A stretch of DNA of 64,000 nucleotides, from contig NZ_LR026975.1 in assembly GCF_900603025.1 (NCBI RefSeq), positions 5,022,001-5,086,000 on the forward strand, given 5' to 3'. Of this stretch, positions 55,602 to 64,000 are shown one piece after another. The notes beneath the pieces were generated by a model that saw only the letters and a list, made by a program, of their open reading frames with translations, searched no databases and was not told the DNA's origin. Both the position numbers and the translations under genes were made by a program. This DNA is from Mycolicibacterium hassiacum DSM 44199. GTDB taxonomy: Bacteria; Actinomycetota; Actinomycetes; Mycobacteriales; Mycobacteriaceae. Position 1 is the stretch's first letter. Every line of letters starts with the position of its first letter.

Positions 55602-57076
55602 GCCGACCGGAGAAGGCCGGGACCCCGGCCGAGGCCCGGTGGCTGCGGCTCAGTCCCCTGATGCTGCTGGTGCACCCGGTGCACGAGGTGGGCCGTCAGA
55701 TCCCGGTGCTGGTGGGCGCCGTGGTGCTGGGGTCGGCGACCGGCAACCCGATCTACGCCGTCCTCGCGTTGGTGCTGACTGTCGTCGTCGGCCTGGCGCG
55801 CTGGTTCACCACCAGCTACCGGATCGGACCCGGCGACGTCCAGTTACGTACCGGGATTCTGCAGCGCAAAGTTCTTTCTTTGCCGCGCAACAGGATTCGT
55901 TCGGTGTCCACCGAGGCGCGGCTGCTGCACCGGCTGTTCGGGCTGGCGGTGGTGCGGGTGAGCACCGGCCAGGAGGGCCGCGGTGACACCGAGTTCGCCC
56001 TCGACGGGATCGAGGCCCGGCGGGTGCCCGAACTGCGCGCGGAGCTGCTGGCCGAATCGCTGGCCGGCGACGAGGAGCAGCCGGCTCCCGGCCGGGTGCT
56101 GGCGCGCTGGGCGCCGTCGTGGCTGCGCTACGCCCCGCTGAGCTCGGCCGGGCTGTTGACGGTCGCCGCCGCGCTCGGCATCGCCGCTCAGACGGGTCTC
56201 GTTGCGGTGCTGGAGGATTCGGAGATAGGCGCGTTCGGGGCGGCCACCGTCGCGCGGTTCGGGGTGCTGGGGGTGGTGGCGATCGTCGCGGCGGGCCTGA
56301 TCGCCGCCGCGGTGCTGGCGTCGGTGCTGCAGTCGCTGCTGAACTACGCCAACCTCGAACTGCGCCGCGACGCCGAGGTGCTGCACCTGCGCCACGGGCT
56401 GCTGCGGGTGCGGGAGCAGACCTTCGACATGCGCCGGTTGCGCGGCGGCACCCTGCGGGAACCGTTGCTGGCCAGGGCCATCGGCGGCGCTCAGCTGGAT
56501 GCGGTGATGACCGGCGTCGGCGGCACGGGGGAGGCGTCGATGTTGCTGCCGCTGTGTCCCCGAACCACCGCCGAGGCGGTGCTCGACGACCTCATCGGCC
56601 GGCCCGAGGTGGTGCACGGCCCGCTGAGCGGCCACGGCCCGGCCGCCACCCGCCGGCGCTGGACCCGGGCGCTGGCGCTGCCGGTGCTCGCCGCGGTGGT
56701 GCTCGCCGTGGCGGCGGCGCCGCTGTGGGTGTGGCCGCTGTGGGCGGTGTTCACCGCCGGCTGCGCGCTGCTGGCCCACGACCGGTCCCGCTCGCTGGGG
56801 CACCGGGTCGGCGACGGCTGGCTGGTGGCCCGGGCGGGCAGCCTGGAACGGCGCCGTGACTGCATCGAGGCCGCCGGCATCATCGGCTGGACCGTGCGGC
56901 AGACGTTCATGCAGCGGCGGGCCGGGGTGGCCACCCTGATCGCCGCCACCGCCGCGGGCGCCAAGAGCTACCGGATCCTCGACGTTCCGGCCGATCTGGC
57001 CTGGTCGGTGGCCGCGCAGACGACCGGTTGGGTGGCCGACACCACATGGGCACGGTCCGGTTCCGGGTTGCGCTGA
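55598..57076 (+). CDS. PH-domain membrane protein (YdbT-like)
   Basis: This 492-residue protein has repeated bacterial PH domains: the first at about residues 60-150 (SYRIGPGDVQLRTGILQRKVLSLPRNRIRSVSTEARLLHRLFGLAVVRVST), the second in the middle (LELRRDAEVLHLRHGLLRVREQTFDMRRLRGG) and a third near the C-terminus (HRVGDGWLVARAGSLERRRDCIEAAGIIGWTVRQTFMQRRAGV). Several membrane helices separate them. The start overlaps the smaller PH gene (ATGA at 55598). The layout matches YdbT/YdbS partners. The open frame further upstream to 54197 is antisense to the SDR gene and not part of the protein. Confidence 0.84.
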   Translation: MSRPEKAGTPAEARWLRLSPLMLLVHPVHEVGRQIPVLVGAVVLGSATGNPIYAVLALVLTVVVGLARWFTTSYRIGPGDVQLRTGILQRKVLSLPRNRIRSVSTEARLLHRLFGLAVVRVSTGQEGRGDTEFALDGIEARRVPELRAELLAESLAGDEEQPAPGRVLARWAPSWLRYAPLSSAGLLTVAAALGIAAQTGLVAVLEDSEIGAFGAATVARFGVLGVVAIVAAGLIAAAVLASVLQSLLNYANLELRRDAEVLHLRHGLLRVREQTFDMRRLRGGTLREPLLARAIGGAQLDAVMTGVGGTGEASMLLPLCPRTTAEAVLDDLIGRPEVVHGPLSGHGPAATRRRWTRALALPVLAAVVLAVAAAPLWVWPLWAVFTAGCALLAHDRSRSLGHRVGDGWLVARAGSLERRRDCIEAAGIIGWTVRQTFMQRRAGVATLIAATAAGAKSYRILDVPADLAWSVAAQTTGWVADTTWARSGSGLR

Positions 57077-57101
57077 TCCGGCCGGGGTTTACTGTCGGGC
57101 C

Positions 57102-57917
57102 ATGGCGATCGGTGGAGTGCTGTTCGACATCGACGGAGTACTGGTCACGTCCTGGCAGCCGATCCCCGGCGCGGCCGAGACGCTGCGCCGGCTCGCCGAC
57201 GCGCAGATCGCCTGCTCGTATTTGACCAACACCACCACCCGTACCCGCGCGCAGATCGCCGAGCTGCTGACCCGGGCCGGGATGGAGGTACACGCCGACG
57301 AGGTGATCACCGCCGCCGTGCTCACCGCCGAGTACGTCCGCAACAACTATCCCGGTGCGCGCTGTTTTCTGGTCAACAGCGGCCGGATCGACGAGGACAT
57401 GCCCGGCGTCGACATCGTCTATTCCACGGAGTTCGAGGGCCCCGACGCTCCCGAGACCCCCGACGTGGTGCTGCTCGGCGGGGCCGGGCCGGAATACACC
57501 CACCTGGTCCTGTCTTGGGTGTACGACTGGATGTCCCAAGGGGTTCCGGTCGTCGCCATGCACCGCAGCACCGCCTGGACCACCGCGCACGGGCTGCGCA
57601 TCGACACCGGCATGTACCTCATCGGCATGGAGCAGACCTCCGGCCGCAAGGCCACCGCGGTGGGCAAGCCCGCGCCGAACGGGTTCCTGGCCGCGGCCGG
57701 CCGGCTCGGGGTCGACCCCGACGAGATGTTCATGGTCGGCGACGACCTGCACAACGACGTGCTGGCCGCCCAGGTGGTCGGCATGACCGGCGTGCTGGTG
57801 CGCACCGGCAAGTTCCGCCAGGACACGCTCGACCGTTGGGCCGCAGACGAATTCGCTATGCAGCCGAACCACGTCATCGACTCGGTGGCCGACCTGCCGG
57901 CGCTGCTAGAACTGTAG
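57102..57917 (+). CDS. HAD-superfamily hydrolase (IIA subfamily)
   Basis: This 271-residue phosphatase has the HAD motif I DIDGVLVTSW (Asp nucleophile and general acid), motif II in SYLTNTTTRTR, the motif III Lys in AVGKPAPNGF and motif IV MFMVGDDLHNDVLAAQ. The cap domain follows the NagD/LHPP pattern. It likely dephosphorylates a small molecule in the cytosol; the substrate is not identifiable. The gene ends 12 bp inside the convergent helicase gene. Confidence 0.9.
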   Translation: MAIGGVLFDIDGVLVTSWQPIPGAAETLRRLADAQIACSYLTNTTTRTRAQIAELLTRAGMEVHADEVITAAVLTAEYVRNNYPGARCFLVNSGRIDEDMPGVDIVYSTEFEGPDAPETPDVVLLGGAGPEYTHLVLSWVYDWMSQGVPVVAMHRSTAWTTAHGLRIDTGMYLIGMEQTSGRKATAVGKPAPNGFLAAAGRLGVDPDEMFMVGDDLHNDVLAAQVVGMTGVLVRTGKFRQDTLDRWAADEFAMQPNHVIDSVADLPALLEL

Positions 57918-59600
57918 TTTGCGGACCGCCTCGATGCGGGCCTGCAGCTGCTCGGAGGTGGCCGCCGCCACCGGCGGGCCGCCGCAGATGCGGCGCAGCT
58001 CGTTGTGGATCCAGCCGTGCGGCTTGCCGGTGCGGTGGTGCGCGATGGACACCAGCGTGTTGAGCTCGCGGCGCAGCTCGCGCAGCTTGGAGTGGGCGGT
58101 CTGGGACGGCACCGGCACCTCGCCGGTGGACCGCTTGCGCAGCTGCTCCTCCTGCCGGCGGCGCAGCAGATCCCGCATCTGCTCGGGATCCAGCAGGCCG
58201 GGGATGCCCAGGTAGTCGGCCTCCTCCTCACTGCCGGCCGGGGTCGCGGTGCCGAACGAGGCGCCGTCGAAGATCACCTGGTCCAGCTCGGCCTGCGCGC
58301 CCAGGTACTCCACGCCGCCGTCCTGCTCGGTCTTCTCGTCCTTGCGGCGCTTGGCGTCCTCGAGCAGCTCGTCGTCGAGGCCGTCGGACTCGCGGTGCGG
58401 CTTGCCCAGCACGTGGTTGCGCTGGCTCTCCATCTCGCTGGCCAGCAGCAGCAGGTTGGGCACCGACGGCAGGAAGATGCTGGCCGTCTCACCGGGCCGG
58501 CGCGACCGCACGAACCGGCCGATGGCCTGGGCGAAGAACAGCGGGGTGGAGGCGCTGGTGGCGTACACGCCGACGGCCAGCCGCGGCACGTCCACGCCCT
58601 CGGAGACCATGCGCACCGCGACCAGCCAGCGCGAGTCGCCCGCGCTGTACTCGCTGATGCGGTCGGAGGCGCCGGGGTCGTCGGAGAGCACCACGGTCGG
58701 GGTCTCGCCGGTGATCTGCTCGAGCAGCCGGGCGTAGGCGCGGGCCGCGGTCTGGTCGGAGGCGATGATCATGCCGCCGGCGTCCGGCACGTGCACCCGC
58801 TTCTGCTGCAGCCGCTTGTCGGCGGCCTTGATCACCGCCGGCATCCACTCGCCCTTCGGGTTGAGCGCGGTGCGCCAGGCCCGGGCGGTCTGCTCGGCGG
58901 TCAGCGGCTCACCGAGCCGGGCGGCGTACTCCTCGCCGGCGCTGTCGCGCCAGCGGGCCTCGCCGGAGTAGGCCAGGAACACCACCGGGCGCACCACACC
59001 GTCGCGCAGCGCGTCGGAGTAGCCGTAGACGAAGTCGGCCTTCGACTTGAGGAAGCCGCTCTCGTCGGGTTCGTAGGTGACGAACGGGATCGGGTTGTCG
59101 TCGCTGCGGAACGGGGTACCGGTCAGCGCCAGCCGCCGGGTGGCGTCGCTGAACGCCTCCCGGATGGCGTCGCCCCAGCTCTTGGAGTCGCCGCCGTGGT
59201 GGATCTCGTCGAAGATGACCAGCGTCCGGCGGTTCTCGGTGCGTACCCGGTGCCGGGTGGGATGGCTGGCGACCTGGGCGTAGGTCACCACCACCCCGTG
59301 GTACTCCGAGGACGTCTGGGCGTTGGAGTTGGAGAACCGCGGGTCGAGGTGGATGCCCAGCCGGGCCGCCGACGCCGCCCACTGGAACTTCAGGTGTTCG
59401 GTGGGCACCACGATGGTGATCGTGTCGACGGTGCGGTCGGCCAGCAGTTCGGCCGCCACCCGCAGCGCGAAGGTGGTCTTGCCGGCGCCGGGGGTCGCCA
59501 CGGCCAGGAAGTCTCGTGGCTTGGTGGTCAGATACTTGACCAGCGCTTTTCGCTGCCATCCCCGCAGGCCCTGGGTGCTTGGCGCGGTGTCAACCGGCAC
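57906..59600 (-). CDS. DEAD/DEAH-box helicase, SF2
   Basis: This 564-residue helicase starts at GTG 59600, five bases after a near-perfect ribosome site (AAAGGAGGT). It has a Q-like motif (GWQRKALVKYL), motif I AVATPGAGKTTFALRVA, motif II VIFDEIHHGGDSKSWG, motif III LTGTPFRS, and motifs V-VI in SEGVDVPRLAVGVYATSASTPLFFAQAIGRFVRSR. The C-terminal ~130 residues are highly charged. Widely conserved in actinobacteria; it probably acts in nucleic-acid repair or processing. Its 5' side faces the CRISPR region, but nothing in it marks it as a cas gene. Confidence 0.9.
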   Translation of the reverse strand: MPVDTAPSTQGLRGWQRKALVKYLTTKPRDFLAVATPGAGKTTFALRVAAELLADRTVDTITIVVPTEHLKFQWAASAARLGIHLDPRFSNSNAQTSSEYHGVVVTYAQVASHPTRHRVRTENRRTLVIFDEIHHGGDSKSWGDAIREAFSDATRRLALTGTPFRSDDNPIPFVTYEPDESGFLKSKADFVYGYSDALRDGVVRPVVFLAYSGEARWRDSAGEEYAARLGEPLTAEQTARAWRTALNPKGEWMPAVIKAADKRLQQKRVHVPDAGGMIIASDQTAARAYARLLEQITGETPTVVLSDDPGASDRISEYSAGDSRWLVAVRMVSEGVDVPRLAVGVYATSASTPLFFAQAIGRFVRSRRPGETASIFLPSVPNLLLLASEMESQRNHVLGKPHRESDGLDDELLEDAKRRKDEKTEQDGGVEYLGAQAELDQVIFDGASFGTATPAGSEEEADYLGIPGLLDPEQMRDLLRRRQEEQLRKRSTGEVPVPSQTAHSKLRELRRELNTLVSIAHHRTGKPHGWIHNELRRICGGPPVAAATSEQLQARIEAVRKLQF

Positions 59601-59746
59601 CCGGGACCTCCTTTCGGTCGAGACACAGACGAAGCGGACGCATTCCGGGGATAGATCTTGGCAGCCCGGCCCGGGCCACGCCCGCACCCCCGGTGTGGGC
59701 GAGCCCACCCCGCTGGTGCCGGGGCCGGTGGCGGCCCCCGCGCGGG

Positions 59747-59798
59747 GAATAGCATTCCGGGTCGTTGACCGCCCGGATCACGACCGGGAATGCTGTTC
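59747..59798. repeat. 19-bp imperfect inverted repeat in the non-coding region
   Basis: GAATAGCATTCCGGGTCGT (59747-59765) and its inverted copy at 59780-59798 match at 17 of 19 positions, with a 14-bp centre. It could be an insertion-element remnant, a REP-like unit or an operator. Confidence 0.55.
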
Positions 59799-59834
59799 GG
59801 CGGGGGTTGGGCCTGCCCGTGCCGCTGACCCCAT

Positions 59835-59870
59835 CGGCAAGGCGTGCGTCGGGCGGCAAGGCGTGCGTCG
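59835..59870 (+). repeat. Short tandem duplication
   Basis: CGGCAAGGCGTGCGTCG occurs twice with a 19-bp period (59835-59851 and 59854-59870) in the non-coding region left of the CRISPR array. Confidence 0.7.
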
Positions 59871-60586
59871 CGCACCACAACCGGACTTCGGCCGGTCGAC
59901 GGTCGCGGTCCGGGCGGTGCCCGCCGCACCCAGGCCCGGATCTGCTCGGCGGTGCGCCGGAACGACCTGGCCCCGGATTCGTCGACGCTGCGGTACTGCT
60001 GCGCCGCAGTGAGGGGTATCCGGCTGTGCGTGACGAGGTCGCTGTGATGCGCCCCGGTCGTCGGCCGAAAGCCGACACTCCAGGGACGCCAGCGCGTGGC
60101 GGCGACGTCTTGCTCCTCGAATCGGCGGCCGAGGTTGCGCCGGGTTCGGTCAGGCGGAGATCGGAATCGCCGCCCTGGTACCGGCGCGGGGGTCTCTGCG
60201 TCCGACCGCGCCGACGGTGGTGCTGCTGCTGGTGGTGGCCCTGGCACGTCGCCAGCCAGACGGGGTTGTCGGCGCGCATCCCTGCCGGCCCGTCGGTGAG
60301 CTTCGCGGCTACTCTTTCGGTGCTCCGGTTCTGCAGCCCGGCGACGCGCTGCGGGTGTCCGGCAGCGCGTGCCGTTCGGGTTCCTGCTCGAGGCGTTGTT
60401 CGGGATCGGGTGCGGCTTGATCGAATTCGGCAAAGCGCTCAGGTTCAGCCGCGGCCTATGCGCAATGTGATCCTGCCGAGTGCTGCCGCAGTTCCTGGTC
60501 TGCATATAGCAGGGCCCGGGCGTTTCGCCGCCTTAAGAACGGGGATTGCTCGTCGGTGGCATTGTGGGCACCGCGGGCGCTGGAAC

Positions 60587-63500
60587 GCTGCAATGCGGCT
60601 CCGTCTCAGGGACGGAGATCACTCGTCGCTGAAGGGCATGTGATCGATGCCACCGAAGCGCTGCAATGCGGCTCCGTCTCAGGGACGGAGATCACGAGAA
60701 CGTCGCCAACCCGGCCAGCCAGCACCGGTACGAGCTGCAATGCGGCTCCGTCTCAGGGACGGAGATCACCCATCGCTCGGCTGATCTCGTGCGGTTCCAG
60801 CATTCGGCTGCAATGCGGCTCCGTCTCAGGGACGGAGATCACCAGGATTGACCAGACCCAACTCGATGCCGAACGTCAAATCTCGCTGCAATGCGGCTCC
60901 GTCTCAGGGACGGAGATCACGAAGGTCTCGACGGCGCGTTGTGCGGAGCGGCGGGACTTGCTGCAATGCGGCTCCGTCTCAGGGACGGAGATCACGCAAC
61001 GGAGTCGTGCCACAGCAGGCGATCGCGGCGCTGCTGCAATGCGGCTCCGTCTCAGGGACGGAGATCACCTCGTAGGCCGCGCGCTGGGCCTGCTCGTGGG
61101 AGTCGAGCTGCAATGCGGCTCCGTCTCAGGGACGGAGATCACACGCGAAGCACATCAATGAGGCGTGCGATGTCACGCCGCTGCAATGCGGCTCCGTCTC
61201 AGGGACGGAGATCACATAGTGCAGCGCTGTGATCCGAAGGTTCGGCCTCATGTGACGCTGCAATGCGGCTCCGTCTCAGGGACGGAGATCACACGGTGTT
61301 CATCCGCGCGCAGCGGCTCGGGGTCGCGCTCGCTGCAATGCGGCTCCGTCTCAGGGACGGAGATCACCAAGACGCACTACACCCTGCCCACCGATGGCCT
61401 GGCTGCTGCAATGCGGCTCCGTCTCAGGGACGGAGATCACTACAGCGCCGACATGATGGTGACCTTTTTTGTCAACGCTGCAATGCGGCTCCGTCTCAGG
61501 GACGGAGATCACAAGGGGGTGGCAGCATGATGAACACTGAACATTCGAGCTGCAATGCGGCTCCGTCTCAGGGACGGAGATCACTTGAAATTGTCTGCGG
61601 CACCGGGCATTACGTGTTCTCGCTGCAATGCGGCTCCGTCTCAGGGACGGAGATCACGACCTGCCCATTCATCTGTCTAGCGCCCTTGACTAGAGCTGCA
61701 ATGCGGCTCCGTCTCAGGGACGGAGATCACTTAGCGTGTTGGTGTGGTCGAGGTCGCCCACCACATCGCTGCAATGCGGCTCCGTCTCAGGGACGGAGAT
61801 CACCTCTGTGTCCGCACACGCACACGCTCACAGCTCGTCCAGCTGCAATGCGGCTCCGTCTCAGGGACGGAGATCACCCGAAGTCGCCTGGGCGCGACGC
61901 CGAACCGTACCACGTGGCTGCAATGCGGCTCCGTCTCAGGGACGGAGATCACGACAGATGCGAGATTCGTATCCCGCCCACCTTCTCTCTGCCGCTGCAA
62001 TGCGGCTCCGTCTCAGGGACGGAGATCACCCGAGCTGCGCGGCCTCGAATGGAGTCGCGTCGACCTCGAGCTGCAATGCGGCTCCGTCTCAGGGACGGAG
62101 ATCACCTGGCCGAGGCGCAACAGGGCACTTGGAAGAAGCTCACTGGGGCTGCAATGCGGCTCCGTCTCAGGGACGGAGATCACGGTTGTGTCCGAGCCGA
62201 TTCCGGTCACCCAGAACGGCTGCAATGCGGCTCCGTCTCAGGGACGGAGATCACGCGCGCCGGCAGGTAGGCGCGGTCTGGGTGAGCGGTGTGGCTGCAA
62301 TGCGGCTCCGTCTCAGGGACGGAGATCACCCGATGACACCACCGTCTACATCGGCATCGACTGGACGGCTGCAATGCGGCTCCGTCTCAGGGACGGAGAT
62401 CACCTGTACATGCTTGGTGTGGCGGCTGAGTCGCTGCGCCGATGGCTGCAATGCGGCTCCGTCTCAGGGACGGAGATCACTCGGGGCAGGTCCTTGACGC
62501 CGCCCTGTCACTTCAAGGCTGCAATGCGGCTCCGTCTCGGGGACGGAGATCACCTCGCCAACAGTCAGATGGCGTTTCCCGATGGCATGGTGCTGCAATG
62601 CGGCTCCGTCTCAGGGACGGAGATCACTTCGAGGATGCCGCTGACGAACGTGCGACCCAACTCGGAGCTGCAATGCGGCTCCGTCTCAGGGACGGAGATC
62701 ACGACCGACCTCGTGCCGGTCGTGCAGGGCGAGAAGATGCTGCAATGCGGCTCCGTCTCAGGGACGGAGATCACGAGTTGCCGGAGGCGGGGTCGTGACA
62801 GCGGCTGTGTTGCTGCAATGCGGCTCCGTCTCAGGGACGGAGATCACATGGCAAGGCATGCGCGCATCCTCGAATACGGCTCGGCTGCAATGCGGCTCCG
62901 TCTCAGGGACGGAGATCACCTGCGTCGAAGACGGGCTGATGGAGTCCGCACCGAATGGCGCTGCAATGCGGCTCCGTCTCAGGGACGGAGATCACCCGAA
63001 GATCGGGTGCACCCCGGCGGCTCGGCAGGCCTTCTGCTGCAATGCGGCTCCGTCTCAGGGACGGAGATCACCAGCAACAACATTGCCGGACGCAACCGTG
63101 GGCTCATAGCTGCAATGCGGCTCCGTCTCAGGGACGGAGATCACCTGACGCAGCCGCCGCACCTCATCAGGGTCCATCCGCTGCAATGCGGCTCCGTCTC
63201 AGGGACGGAGATCACCTGGCGAGCACATCGTCCAGTTCGGCGAGTTCCAGATCGGGCTGCAATGCGGCTCCGTCTCAGGGACGGAGATCACGCCGGTACT
63301 CATCGCGCTTGTCCGGCGGGGTCTCGTCGATGCTGCAATGCGGCTCCGCCTCAGGGACGGAGATCACCGAGTGAACCGCACGTGATCGGGTTGGAGGGAT
63401 GACAGCTGCAATGCGGCTCCGTCTCAGGGACGGAGATCACTCGTTCGGCCAACCCAGGTCTCCGTTGGCGTAGGTGCTGCAATGCGGCTCCGTCTCAGGG

Positions 63501-63875
63501 ACGGAGATCACAAAGCCGCTTCTGCCGCAAGCGGTGGTGGTGTTAACGCTGCAATGCGGCTCCGTCTCAGGGACGGAGATCACCAACGAGCATTATGGCG
63601 GCAAGCGCGGCAGGTTTCGGGCTGCAATGCGGCTCCGTCTCAGGGACGGAGATCACCTCGGTGACGGCAACCGCGACAACAACGGCCGTATCGCTGCAAT
63701 GCGGCTCCGTCTCAGGGACGGAGATCACTGGCAGCCGGCGCCGACAGATCGCTGTAGTAGAAAAGCTGCAATGCGGCTCCGTCTCAGGGACGGAGATCAC
63801 GGGAGGTGCCCGATGACCGCGCGCGACGTGATCGATTGGGCTGCAATGCGGCTCCGTCTCAGGGACGGAGATCAC
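60587..63875 (-). CRISPR. CRISPR array, 45 repeats and 44 spacers
   Basis: A 36-bp repeat (plus strand begins GCTGCAATGCGG and ends GACGGAGATCAC) occurs 45 times from 60587 to 63875. All spacers differ by eye and are 35-42 nt long. The repeat contains a 7-bp hairpin, CTCCGTC / GACGGAG with a 5-nt loop. Only two repeats differ from consensus: one loop base at 62518-62553 and one stem base at 63332-63367. Read on the minus strand, the repeat ends ATTGCAGC, close to the ATTGAAAC-type 3' end of many type I and type III repeats, so I place transcription leftward. No cas genes are in the window; type I-B-like or III is a guess. Confidence 0.97.
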
Positions 63876-64000
63876 AGCTGCGGAAGTTTACCACACTTCA
63901 CCTGCATCGATCGGCGTGTCCGCGAGAGGTGGTTCATGATGCGGTCGGTGGCCACACAATCTTCTTCACTATGGAGTTGGAAAGGTGCTCTGAGCTGCGT
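63876..64000 (-). promoter_or_regulatory. Probable CRISPR leader
   Basis: The 125 bp to the right of the last repeat are clearly more AT-rich than the surrounding genome and also more so than the left flank. They contain no open frame. If the array is transcribed from the minus strand, this is where the leader and promoter would be; TAAACT lies about 11 bp before the first repeat. The window ends here, so the full leader and any cas genes are not seen. Confidence 0.55.

Larger units (their letters stand above)
59601..60586. other. Non-coding or decayed region between helicase and CRISPR array
   Basis: About 986 bp contain several overlapping open frames on both strands, all Arg/Pro/Gly-rich and without recognisable motifs, signal peptides or good ribosome sites. 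The minus-strand frame near 59900-60110 has a short stretch of normal-looking amino acid usage (PLTAAQQYRSVDESG followed by FRRTAEQIRAWV), so a decayed gene may lie there. The region also has an inverted repeat and a short tandem duplication. I see no cas-like motif. Confidence 0.45.

Noticed and set aside
57906..59600. Helicase as a Cas3-like protein because it is near the CRISPR array
   Set aside because: It lacks an HD nuclease domain and Cas3-specific features, and it resembles a widespread actinobacterial SF2 helicase.
60556..63816. Many plus- and minus-strand open frames across the CRISPR region (for example 60556-61161, 61744-63402)
   Set aside because: They are produced by the stop-free CRISPR repeat; the same dozen residues recur every 24-26 codons and the spacers give random sequence.

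Overview
The window is high-GC actinobacterial DNA whose gene content and order point to a rapidly growing-type mycobacterium (Mycolicibacterium-like). The backbone follows the order I know from Mycobacterium tuberculosis Rv0415-Rv0439c: thiO-thiS-thiG, lpqL, a proline-rich septum-formation-type membrane protein, an alpha/beta hydrolase, thiD-thiC, xthA, a GNAT protein, def, a DUF3263 protein, a LytR_C protein, sodC, a carboxylate-amine ligase, a LON-domain protein, a CDC48-like ATPase, pssA, psd, moeA and an SDR. The species is not determined. Identification rests on reading protein motifs and remembered synteny; no search was run.

Layout. 1-3056: thiamine thiazole genes (thiO 3' end, thiS, thiG) and an ABC-2 exporter pair. 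3057-9927: an AT-richer gap, then a three-gene accessory unit made of a long secreted repeat protein, a DUF5819-like membrane protein and an HTTM-domain protein; the repeat-protein gene is split by an IS21-family element (istA/istB). 9978-12946: two tandem M28-type aminopeptidase lipoproteins. 12900-16079: NCS2 and APC permeases and two small membrane proteins. 16172-19809: a double TetR regulator, a small membrane protein, a Baeyer-Villiger-type monooxygenase and a septum-formation-type protein. 19819-22953: alpha/beta hydrolase, thiD and thiC, behind a TPP riboswitch. 23014-33615: membrane, gamma-glutamyltransferase, 13E12-type HNH, secreted, large LuxR and lipoprotein genes.

33612-39353 is the conserved xthA-GNAT-def / DUF3263-LytR_C-sodC-ligase-LON block. 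Between the LON gene and the CDC48-like ATPase, which are neighbours in M. tuberculosis, this genome carries about 9.7 kb of extra DNA: a methyltransferase gene broken by a 73-bp insertion, a six-gene Mrp/Mnh cation antiporter operon, an OafA-type acyltransferase and a DUF1707 protein with a palindromic promoter region. 49035-55039 returns to the conserved order (ATPase, pssA, psd, moeA, SDR), but groEL2 does not follow. Instead there are two PH-domain membrane proteins, a HAD phosphatase and a DEAD-box helicase.

The right end (59601-64000) is about 1 kb of apparently non-coding or decayed DNA and then a large CRISPR array: 45 repeats of 36 bp and 44 spacers of 35-42 nt, with no cas gene inside the window. 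Repeat-end similarity, flanking base composition and one repeat variant that keeps its hairpin only on the minus strand all suggest transcription leftward from a leader at 63876-64000. The most unusual items are this array, the IS-split repeat-protein/DUF5819/HTTM unit, and the disrupted methyltransferase gene.
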